A stretch of DNA of 64,000 nt from an uncultured Nitrospiraceae bacterium. GTDB lineage: Bacteria > Nitrospirota > Thermodesulfovibrionia > Thermodesulfovibrionales > Dissulfurispiraceae. Under the pieces are notes generated by a model. It was not told where the DNA came from, did not search any database, and saw nothing but the letters and a program-made list of their open reading frames with translations. The position numbers were made by a program, and so were the translations under genes. This document shows, piece after piece, positions 28,764-35,900 of this stretch. Each line of letters begins with the position of its first letter. Positions within the stretch are counted from its first letter, which is position 1. Location of the stretch: contig CAIJNL010000011.1 of the NCBI GenBank assembly GCA_903822005.1, positions 23,722 through 87,721 of the forward strand. The letters run 5' to 3'.

Positions 28764-28846
28764 AACAGGCCCCCTTTAGCTGTTCTATTTCCACAAGCGC
28801 TTTACCGCCAGGTAAATGTGATGATATGCCGGTGACTACAGGCACA

Positions 28847-29263
28847 TTATGCCGTGCCGAATTCAGAGTGATCGTCCTTGCCATATGGCACGCCGATCAG
28901 CCAGAAGGTATTAGGGGCTGTCTTGATAAAAAGGCGTCCCGACCTGATATACGGTCCAAGAGACCCGACAACCGACGACCTGGTTTTGTTGTTGAAAGGA
29001 ATCTGGAGCTTGTTCATGATCTGCCTGATATGGAGCGGGCTGTTCTCCCGTTTAAGAAGTTCATATATCTTTTGCGCGTAACTTCCTTCCTGAAGGTGGA
29101 TATCTGACGCTGTTTCCTGGCTTGCTTCGGCGCGCGAAAGAAGGTTCAGGGTGTCCTGAAATGCCTTTATGTATATTTCTGCCTCTCTGATTTTATCCCT
29201 GTAAATCTCTACCTCTATCCTCTTTTCCTCAATCATTCTCTCGATCTTTTTTCTTGCTGTCAT
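28847..29263 (-). CDS. Coiled-coil plus winged-helix (HARE-HTH-like) protein
   Basis: 138 residues from ATG 29263, with AAGGAGGTG 6 nt upstream; a GTG three codons earlier is inside that site. Residues 1-50 form a charged coiled coil (RKKIERMIEEKRIEVEIYRD). Residues 65-130 resemble the HARE-HTH fold (SYAQKIYELLKRENSPLHIR, then MNKLQIPFNNKTRSSVVGSL and GRLFIKTAPNTFWLIG), a winged helix found in restriction and chromatin proteins. It may bind DNA. The region upstream has a dense array of TTATGG/CCATAA words that could be its own operator. It could also regulate the following DcuC gene; both are inferences. Confidence 0.7.
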   Translation of the reverse strand: MTARKKIERMIEEKRIEVEIYRDKIREAEIYIKAFQDTLNLLSRAEASQETASDIHLQEGSYAQKIYELLKRENSPLHIRQIMNKLQIPFNNKTRSSVVGSLGPYIRSGRLFIKTAPNTFWLIGVPYGKDDHSEFGTA

Positions 29264-29306
29264 TCTAACCACCTCCTTGCAGATACTCTTAAGCTATAGC
29301 CACAAT

Positions 29307-29442
29307 ATACCATAAAATACCATAAAACACAATTATGTTATTTTATGGTTATAAATAAAGGAGGTCAATTTATCAATTAAAGCTCTTAAAACAACTAATT
29401 TTATATGTTATGGCATAATATGGCAGCAACATACCATTAACA
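29307..29442. promoter_or_regulatory. AT-rich array of CCATAA/TTATGG half-sites upstream of the HARE-HTH-like gene
   Basis: ATACCATAAA is repeated exactly in tandem (29307-29326), one helical turn apart, followed by an inverted copy (TTTATGGTTAT at 29342-29352) and by the inverted repeat TTATGGCATAA (29408-29418), with a further ACCATTAA beyond. The pattern looks like a multi-site operator. Confidence 0.5.
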
Positions 29443-29494
29443 TATGAGCATTATCTTTATATTGGCCCTGTGTCGATGACCGAGCAGCGGTTCA

Positions 29495-29530
29495 AAAAAA
29501 AAGGGCAGGGACCGTTCGTCCCTGCCCTTT
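29495..29530 (-). terminator. Terminator after mqnA
   Basis: AAAGGGCAGGGAC (29500-29512) pairs with GTCCCTGCCCTTT (29518-29530) over a 5-nt loop. On the minus strand it is followed by eight T residues, 11 bp after the mqnA stop. Confidence 0.88.
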
Positions 29531-29541
29531 CTGCAAAATTC

Positions 29542-30387
29542 TCAGCCCAGGTATTCCTTGAAAAGGCTGAGGCTTTTTTTATGATCATCAGTCAGTTCGT
29601 AGTCGAGCTTCTTCCAGTAGGCAATGACCTCGGCCTCGTTCAGATACGGTATCAAAGGAGAGTTTTTGGCTATTTCGGGAAGGTTCTTCATTGCCATCTC
29701 TTTTGCCGCATTGAGGTCTGCACTATATTTCTTGAATAATTCGTGGCGGGGGTCCGCCGGATCATAAAGCTCTTTCCTGACTATCCAGAGGGCAAAGACA
29801 AACGGAAGCCCTGTTTTTTGAAACCAGATCTCTCCGAGATCATGCACCAGAGTGGCGGGCTCCATACACTGGACCGGCTCCGCATCAGCGGCATCCGCCT
29901 CAGTAACAGTCGTATGCAGCCTGGATACCCTGGCGTAATGCTTTAACGCATCATCCCCTATCATGAGAAAATTGTTCTTGCACTCTCTCTCTGGGGCTTC
30001 GGATGCCTCGGGGGTGTAATCGATGCCATAAAACCGCCTCAGTATAATATCCAGGAGTGCTACAGCCGTATCGGACTGGTCGGTAAGCATCACCATATTG
30101 CCCGATATCGCTTCGATCGGCCTCCGCGTGAAGAGAAGAACGCTTCCGACCGGGCCTCTTGAACTGATCGACACTCCATCAAGAATATTGTAAAGCTCAG
30201 GGTTCCTCAGATATTCAACGGATGAGGATGGGCTCAGGTCTATCGCCCCTGCCCTGAGCATCGCGTTGAGCTTCGATGGAACACCATCCACAAATTCATA
30301 TGATGAACAGTCAAACTCCTTCTCGAGTGTGTGATAAATCGGATAAAGATTTGCGTAATTGATCCTGCCTACTTTGAGCTTGCCCAT
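29542..30387 (-). CDS. mqnA: Chorismate dehydratase (futalosine pathway)
   Basis: 281 residues. MqnA converts chorismate to 3-enolpyruvylbenzoate, the first step of the futalosine route to menaquinone. Seen blocks: LKVGRINYANLYPIYHTLE, FVDGVPSKLNAMLRAGAIDLSPSSSVEYLRNP, GPVGSVLLFTRRPIE, 'LTDQSDTAVALLDIILRRFYG' and FLMIGDDALK. The fold is a periplasmic-binding-protein-like bilobal domain, but there is no signal peptide, so it is cytoplasmic. No other mqn gene is adjacent. Its presence indicates menaquinone-based (anaerobic-type) respiration without the classic men pathway. Confidence 0.93.
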   Translation of the reverse strand: MGKLKVGRINYANLYPIYHTLEKEFDCSSYEFVDGVPSKLNAMLRAGAIDLSPSSSVEYLRNPELYNILDGVSISSRGPVGSVLLFTRRPIEAISGNMVMLTDQSDTAVALLDIILRRFYGIDYTPEASEAPERECKNNFLMIGDDALKHYARVSRLHTTVTEADAADAEPVQCMEPATLVHDLGEIWFQKTGLPFVFALWIVRKELYDPADPRHELFKKYSADLNAAKEMAMKNLPEIAKNSPLIPYLNEAEVIAYWKKLDYELTDDHKKSLSLFKEYLG

Positions 30388-30464
30388 AAAATATACTCTG
30401 CACCTTCCTTGTTCTGTTTTCTATGTATATCGTAATCGATATTTGTATTTTTTTTGCGGATCCA

Positions 30465-31910
30465 TCAGCCCTTTACGACTCCCAAGGGCCGCATTCTGGC
30501 CACCTTTTTCGCTATGCCGGCGTTCTGGATGACATTAACCACCTCGGCCACATCCTTGTATGCCTCGGGCATCTCTTCGGCGAGCGTCTCCCTGCCGCTG
30601 GCACGAACTATGACTCCGTGGTCTTCAAGCTCTCTCCAGATAGCGCGGCCCTTGGCCTTTTTGATGGCCTGGCCGCGGGACATCACCCTTCCGGCCCCGT
30701 GTCCGGCTGACCCAAAAGTCTCGCTCATTGATCCTGGAGCGCCTACAAACAGATAGGACGCCCTGCCCATGTCGCCCGGTATTATAACAGGCTGGCCCAA
30801 GTTCCTGTAAACTCCGGGCAATTCGGGATGCCCTGCCGGAAAGGCCCTTGTGGCGCCTTTTCGGTGAACAAGCAGTTTTCTCGTTTTTCCTTCAAATACA
30901 TGGTCCTCGACTTTCGCTATGTTATGCGCCACATCATAAATAAGTCCCATGCCAAGCTGGGCGGGTGACATCCTGAAAAATGACATGAATGCCTCGCGGG
31001 TCCAGTGCATGATGCACTGCCTGTTTGCCCAGGCATAATTGGCGGCCGCCCTCATGGCTGCAAGGTAATCGCGCGCCTCGCTGCTCTTTATAGGAGCGCA
31101 TGCGAGTTCCCTGTCATTGAGCCTGATATCATACTTCCTGGCCGCTTTCTCCATAATCCCGAGGAAATCGGTGCAGACCTGATGGCCGAAGCCGCGTGAG
31201 CCGGTATGTATCATGACCGTCACCTGGTCGATGAAAAGTCCGAGCGCATTAGCTGCCGCCTCATCATAGATCTCATCGATGTACTGCACTTCTACGAAAT
31301 GATTGCCAGAGCCGAGTGTGCCCTGCTGTGCCCTGCCCCGCTCATAGGCCTTTGGACTTATCAACCCCGGTTCAGCCCCCTCAAGACAGCCTCCGGACTC
31401 TGTCAACTCAAGGTCGGTGACAGTGCCATATCCCTGCTCGACTGCCCATCGCGCGCCCTTGAGTAATATCTTCTTTTCATCGTCAGGCCCCAGCCTTATC
31501 CTGCCCTTTGACCCCACCCCTGCCGGGACCACGTTATATAGGGTATCGACGAGTTCTTTCATTCGCGCCGATACGCTCTCCCGCCTGAGACTGCTCCTAA
31601 GAAGCCTGACGCCGCAATTTATATCATATCCGACTCCGCCCGGCGAGATAATGCCCGCTTCCATGTCAAATGCCGCAACTCCGCCTATAGGGAAACCATA
31701 GCCGGTATGGATGTCGGGCATGGCTAGGGCGGGTCCGACAATCCCCGGCAGGGAAGCGACATTTGCGACCTGGTCTATTGCCTCAGGCTCCAGAGACTTT
31801 TCGAGGACTGCATCAACATAGATAATGCCGTTGGTCCGCATGCCTGGCTTGAAATCGCATGGCACCTCAAGCCTGTAATCATCAATGCGCCTAAGTTTTT
31901 CGTGGAACAC
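30465..31910 (-). CDS. rtcB: RNA-splicing ligase RtcB
   Basis: About 481 residues. RtcB joins 2',3'-cyclic-phosphate (or 3'-phosphate) and 5'-OH RNA ends with GTP and Mn2+. Metal-binding motifs: GGVGYDINCGVRLL, GSGNHFVEVQ and IHTGSRGFGHQV; the guanylylated His is expected in SAGHGAGRV. Other blocks: MPDIHTGYGFPIGGVAAFD and HRKGATRAFPAGHPEL. The start is uncertain: GTG 31910 follows AAGAGG at good spacing and gives MFHEKL; GTG 31916 and TTG 31952 are also in frame. No archease or RtcA gene is nearby. It is divergent from the metallophosphoesterase gene with 54-96 bp between them. Confidence 0.92.
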   Translation of the reverse strand: MFHEKLRRIDDYRLEVPCDFKPGMRTNGIIYVDAVLEKSLEPEAIDQVANVASLPGIVGPALAMPDIHTGYGFPIGGVAAFDMEAGIISPGGVGYDINCGVRLLRSSLRRESVSARMKELVDTLYNVVPAGVGSKGRIRLGPDDEKKILLKGARWAVEQGYGTVTDLELTESGGCLEGAEPGLISPKAYERGRAQQGTLGSGNHFVEVQYIDEIYDEAAANALGLFIDQVTVMIHTGSRGFGHQVCTDFLGIMEKAARKYDIRLNDRELACAPIKSSEARDYLAAMRAAANYAWANRQCIMHWTREAFMSFFRMSPAQLGMGLIYDVAHNIAKVEDHVFEGKTRKLLVHRKGATRAFPAGHPELPGVYRNLGQPVIIPGDMGRASYLFVGAPGSMSETFGSAGHGAGRVMSRGQAIKKAKGRAIWRELEDHGVIVRASGRETLAEEMPEAYKDVAEVVNVIQNAGIAKKVARMRPLGVVKG

Positions 31911-32006
31911 TTTCACCTCTTGCCCTGCAACAGAACCAGGATGCAGACTCAACCGGGCTTATGCCCTCTGTTTATTATAAATTCATACGGGTTATAATAA
32001 AAGGAT

Positions 32007-33143
32007 ATGCGGCTATTTCTGGTAGTCTATTTATCTTTATACAGCCTTCTGCACCTGTATGCCTTTATCAAGGTTAAGGCCGCGTGCCAATTCGGCTGGC
32101 GCACAGGACTCCTGGTCGGAATGTTTTTCATTCTGATGATATTTGCGCCGGTCATCGTGCGCCTTACAGAAAATGCCGGCCATGAAATTTTCGCAAGAGG
32201 CATGGCATATATAGGCTATACCTGGATGGCCATACTCTTCCTCTTCTTTTCCGTGTCTATCCTGATTGACCTGTACCGCTTATTGATATGGCTCACGGGA
32301 CTGATAATGAATAAAGATATGTCCGGTTTCGCTATCACACCCCTGGTCGCTTTTCTAGTCCCGCTCGCAGTCTCCCTCTGTGTTGCAGTATACGGCTATT
32401 TTGAAGCGCTGAATATTAAAACGGATCATATTACTATTGAAACGACCAAACTTCCCCCGAATGTGGAGAGATTCAGGATTGCCCAGATATCAGACGTACA
32501 TATAGGGCTGATAGTCCGCGAGGACAGGCTTGAACGCATGATCAAAAAGATCAGGGAGGCGGACCCCGATATCCTGGTTTCTACCGGCGATCTACTGGAC
32601 GGCCAGATTAACGGCATCTCCGAACTCGCCACTAATTTCAGTGCGTATAAGCCGCGCCTGGGAAAATATGCTGTCACCGGCAACCATGAATATATCGCGG
32701 GCATTAAACCTGCCATTGAGTTTACAGAAAATGCGGGCTTTAAAGTGCTGCGCTCTGAAAGCATAAATATCGGCAATATTGTGACCCTTGCCGGAGTTGA
32801 TGATCAGGGCTCGTCGACCACGGGAATCGTGAACAACCCTGATGAAAAGGCCCTGCTCGGCCCTCTCCCCAAGGACCGCTTTACAGTCTTTCTCAAGCAC
32901 CGTCCTCTTATTAAACCGGGGTCTGCCGGTCTCTTCGATCTGCAGCTGTCCGGCCATGCACATAAGGGCCAGATATTCCCTTTCAGCATCATCACTCACT
33001 ACTATTACACGCACCAGGCAGGGCTGCTGAAGTTTGATGGAGGCATGTTGTATATAAGCCGCGGTACAGGCACCTGGGGGCCGCCCATAAGGTTCCTCGC
33101 CCCGCCGGAAGTGACCGTGATAGATCTCGTCCGCAAGAAATAA
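32007..33143 (+). CDS. Membrane-anchored metallophosphoesterase
   Basis: 378 residues. Four N-terminal membrane helices (about 4-22, 32-52, 66-92, 112-135) precede a calcineurin-like phosphoesterase domain: QISDVHIGLIV (DxH), STGDLLDG (GD), TGNHEYIAG (GNHE) and LSGHAHKGQIFP (GHxH). All metal ligands are present. This is the YkuE/YaeI-like arrangement; those enzymes hydrolyse phospholipid-linked substrates such as UDP-diacylglucosamine, but the substrate here is unknown. AAAAGGAT precedes the ATG. The 257-bp gap that follows (33144-33400) is AT-rich; I see a short CTGCTGTCGCAGCAG hairpin in it but no gene. Confidence 0.88.
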   Translation: MRLFLVVYLSLYSLLHLYAFIKVKAACQFGWRTGLLVGMFFILMIFAPVIVRLTENAGHEIFARGMAYIGYTWMAILFLFFSVSILIDLYRLLIWLTGLIMNKDMSGFAITPLVAFLVPLAVSLCVAVYGYFEALNIKTDHITIETTKLPPNVERFRIAQISDVHIGLIVREDRLERMIKKIREADPDILVSTGDLLDGQINGISELATNFSAYKPRLGKYAVTGNHEYIAGIKPAIEFTENAGFKVLRSESINIGNIVTLAGVDDQGSSTTGIVNNPDEKALLGPLPKDRFTVFLKHRPLIKPGSAGLFDLQLSGHAHKGQIFPFSIITHYYYTHQAGLLKFDGGMLYISRGTGTWGPPIRFLAPPEVTVIDLVRKK

Positions 33144-33400
33144 AATCCACCTGCGCTTCAGGATGTGTTTGCCGAAACAAATAATAATAACTTCACGTTT
33201 GCCTGCCACCCTGACGCCATTATAAATGCTGTTCTTTTATTAACATTAACGTTATATTTGGTGCTATTAAAACAACTTGTTAATATATGTCAAAAGGGTA
33301 TAGCAGCTTATTAAGTTCCGGCATATCTGCTGTCGCAGCAGAAAAAGAGGGTACAGGACGCAGCTTTATGCCGGTTTAATGATGGTGGAAGTATAATCTA

Positions 33401-33652
33401 ATGGCAGAAACGTTGCGAGTTTTTTGTGTGATATTGTTTCTCTTATGCCTTGGAATATCTGCGATATTGTGGACAAAGAAAGTTCAGCAAACCCACCTGA
33501 AATTACTATCGCGGAAAAAACCTTACCAGGGGTGGGTAGAAGGTGAAATTTATATTAGTGTGGTGCGCTTTATTGGCCTCTTTTTTTTAGTTGTGTCTAT
33601 CTCCATGATTATCTTCCGGCTGTCATTTCCCTGGATACCACCTGTATATTGA
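33401..33652 (+). CDS. Small two-helix membrane protein
   Basis: 83 residues with two strongly hydrophobic segments (about 6-25 and 55-76) separated by a basic loop (KKVQQTHLKLLSRKKPYQGW), giving both ends on the same side. The composition is that of a real membrane protein, but there is no recognised family and only a weak ribosome site. It lies alone between the metallophosphoesterase and the lipid-synthesis operon; it may be unrelated to both. Confidence 0.5.
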   Translation: MAETLRVFCVILFLLCLGISAILWTKKVQQTHLKLLSRKKPYQGWVEGEIYISVVRFIGLFFLVVSISMIIFRLSFPWIPPVY

Positions 33653-33701
33653 GCAGGCCCGACCGGTCCCGCAAAAAATTGGCGTCAGGCGATATAAGGT
33701 A

Positions 33702-33729
33702 TTGACTTCCTGTTATTTTTCCTTACAAT
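33702..33729 (+). promoter_or_regulatory. Sigma-70-type promoter of the megasynthase operon
   Basis: TTGACT (33702-33707), a 16-bp spacer and TACAAT (33724-33729) match the consensus in 10 of 12 positions. The boxes lie about 135 bp upstream of the first gene and are the only good candidate before a run of nine same-strand genes that ends at 50655. Confidence 0.6.
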
Positions 33730-33864
33730 GTATAGAAGATGAATTTTAGTCAAGTAAATCATATATACTAATCCAGAGGAGAAGCATATTAATTTATCTC
33801 CTTCAGCGTACGGCGACATACTGACATGTCATTTTTCGGTGATAACCCCTTTAAGGGAACAAAT

Positions 33865-34986
33865 ATGGCCGGAATAGAGATCATTGCCGTGGAAGAAGGA
33901 GCGGGATTAACGGACTTTATTGACTTGCCCTGGAGGATCTATGCTGATTACCCCAAATGGGTCCCGCCGCTCAAGAAAGAGGTCCGCCGTGTGCTGGACA
34001 CTCACATACACCCTTTCTGGGAGTTTTCAGAGCGCATACTCTTTCTTGCACGTCGAGGTTCAGAGACGCGGGGAAGGATCGCGGGCATAATAGACCACCA
34101 TTATAACGAGTTCCACAACGAGAAGATGGGCACATGGGGGTTCTTCGAATGTGCTGACGATCCGGAGGCCGCTTCGGCCCTGTTCACTTCTGCCGAGACA
34201 TGGGCGAGACAGAAGGGTATGACCAGTATGAGAGGTCCGCTCAATCCCTCCGCCAATTATGAGGCGGGCCTGCTCATTGAGGGATTCGATTATCTTCCTG
34301 CCCTGATGATGGCCTACAACCCGCCTTACTACCCCGGACTTGTCGAAGCGTGCGGCTTCACCAAAGAAAAAGACCTGCTCGCTTTTCTGATAGACGGCGA
34401 ATACCGGCTTCCTGAGTGGATGGACCGTCTTGCTGAAAAAATAGAAAGAAAAAAGGGGATCCATGTCAGGCTCTTTCGTACAAAAGAAGAAGACGCAGAG
34501 TTTGCCCTGATCCGGGAGATATATAATGACGCATGGTCCGGCAACTGGGGTTTCGTCCCGCTGACCGGTCGTGAGATGAGTGACATTCAAAAGAACGTGA
34601 TGGAATTCGCGGACCCGGACATGGCTTTTTTCATATATTATGAGGACGAACCGGCAGCCTTCTGCCTGATCTTCCCTGATATGAACCCATTGCTAAAGCG
34701 TCTCAACGGCAAGATCGGCCTCCTGGGTGTGCTGAAGTTCCTCATGTATCAGCGTGAGATCAACGGATTGCGTTTGTTGATGCTGGGGATTAAGGAAAAG
34801 TTCCGGCAGCTTGGACTCCCGATGCTCGCCTTCCACCATATCTGCAAGGTCATGAAGAATAAAAAGAAGTATGATCATCTGGAGATGGGCTGGACCCTGG
34901 AAGACAACGAGTCGATCAATTCCCTGATAGAGGAAGCGGGCGGAAAAAAATACAAGAAATATCGCATTTTCAGGAAACCCCTATGA
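33865..34986 (+). CDS. GNAT-superfamily acyltransferase-like protein
   Basis: 373 residues from ATG 33865, which follows AAGGG at 7 nt; an in-frame ATG at 33826 lacks a site. The opening 'DFIDLPWRIYADYPKWVPPL' and the blocks HPFWEFSE, GRIAGIIDHHYNEFH, WGFFECADDPEAA, MRGPLNPSANYEAGLLIEGF and YYPGLVEACGF define a widespread family of 370-390-residue proteins with a degenerate GNAT fold; the second half (residues 190-330) holds another GNAT-like unit (YNDAWSGNWGFVPL). Such proteins are often annotated only as N-acetyltransferases. In this operon an N-acyltransferase acting on a long acyl chain is plausible. The stop overlaps the next start (ATGA). Catalytic residues cannot be assigned from sequence alone. 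Confidence 0.75.
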   Translation: MAGIEIIAVEEGAGLTDFIDLPWRIYADYPKWVPPLKKEVRRVLDTHIHPFWEFSERILFLARRGSETRGRIAGIIDHHYNEFHNEKMGTWGFFECADDPEAASALFTSAETWARQKGMTSMRGPLNPSANYEAGLLIEGFDYLPALMMAYNPPYYPGLVEACGFTKEKDLLAFLIDGEYRLPEWMDRLAEKIERKKGIHVRLFRTKEEDAEFALIREIYNDAWSGNWGFVPLTGREMSDIQKNVMEFADPDMAFFIYYEDEPAAFCLIFPDMNPLLKRLNGKIGLLGVLKFLMYQREINGLRLLMLGIKEKFRQLGLPMLAFHHICKVMKNKKKYDHLEMGWTLEDNESINSLIEEAGGKKYKKYRIFRKPL

Positions 34987-35828
34987 GCAGGGAAGACGCC
35001 GAAAAGGGGTATCAGGCGTATCTCCTGGCGGCGATACGATGGCTCGCAGGGGTTGCGATCGCGTGCACCCGCCGGAAGCCCAGGATCTATACTCATATGC
35101 AGCCCGATGGCTGGAAAGCCGAGCCCGTCGTAATCACAAATCGTTTTGCCCCGGATGCCGACCTCGATCCTGCTACCAGAGCGCCGGTGGGGGACGAGGG
35201 ATATAACCTCTACATCCTCAACGAATCCGCTAACTGGGACCACACCACTGCGAAAGCGATTCTCTTTTCAATCTGGCAGCGGCCCTGGGCGCATAGCTGG
35301 ATCATCCTCGAAAGTCCGGAGCACCGCCTGGAATGCGGTCACACCGGTGACTTCGGGCTGAATGAACAGCGCTATCATGAAGGTGTTTTTCAGAGAGTTC
35401 GGGATGGGCATCCGGATCCTATCGCGTACTTGTGGCAGACGAGGTTTGACGGACAATTCCAGCTCGGCAAGCCTAACCGTCCCCCAACATTCGTTTGGCG
35501 GATGCCGATTACCCGGCGGAGGTATCAGTTGATTCATGATTACGTGATGAATCGGAAGTACGACCAGTTCGGCGCGAGGTCCAACAACTGCACCGATATG
35601 GTGATAGAAACCGCGGCACTGGCAGGCATCAATCTTATACACCGCATGCGCCTGACCTTGCCGTCGAAATCGAAGGTTTGGGGCCGGACGCAGAACGTCT
35701 GGACGGACCCCCAGTACCGCGTTCTGGAATACAGCACGCCTGAAGTCCTGGAAGTAGATCTGCGCCAGCTTGTGAGTTTAGGCATCGGGAGCGATGCCAC
35801 GAAGTGGTACTTGTCTTTGAAGCATTGA
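34983..35828 (+). CDS. Unrecognised protein, possible papain-fold cysteine hydrolase
   Basis: 281 residues, starting 4 bp inside the previous gene. There is no signal peptide; one weakly hydrophobic stretch lies near residues 13-27 (YLLAAIRWLAGVAIACT). Two features hint at a permuted NlpC/P60- or DUF4105-like thiol hydrolase: a His in RPWAHSWIILE (about residue 102) and a Cys in RSNNCTDMVIETAALAGINL (about residue 204), the Cys at the head of a helix. The rest (GHTGDFGLNEQRYHEGVFQR; YQLIHDYVMNRKYDQFG) is unfamiliar. It could release or transfer the acyl product, but that is a guess from position between an acyltransferase and the megasynthase. Confidence 0.6.
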   Translation: MSREDAEKGYQAYLLAAIRWLAGVAIACTRRKPRIYTHMQPDGWKAEPVVITNRFAPDADLDPATRAPVGDEGYNLYILNESANWDHTTAKAILFSIWQRPWAHSWIILESPEHRLECGHTGDFGLNEQRYHEGVFQRVRDGHPDPIAYLWQTRFDGQFQLGKPNRPPTFVWRMPITRRRYQLIHDYVMNRKYDQFGARSNNCTDMVIETAALAGINLIHRMRLTLPSKSKVWGRTQNVWTDPQYRVLEYSTPEVLEVDLRQLVSLGIGSDATKWYLSLKH

Positions 35829-35900
35829 AGATCGCTCTTATACTTGAGAGTAGAGGGTGTGATTGATTCAACTGTCAAAATGTAATTTAAAGGCGAAGGT

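Noticed and set aside
32592..33209. 205-codon minus-strand frame opposite the metallophosphoesterase
   Set aside because: All catalytic motifs are on the plus strand; the antisense product resembles no family.
33144..33400. Possible mobile-element scar in an AT-rich gap
   Set aside because: AT-rich sequence and a short hairpin only; no terminal repeats, target duplication or transposase remnant.
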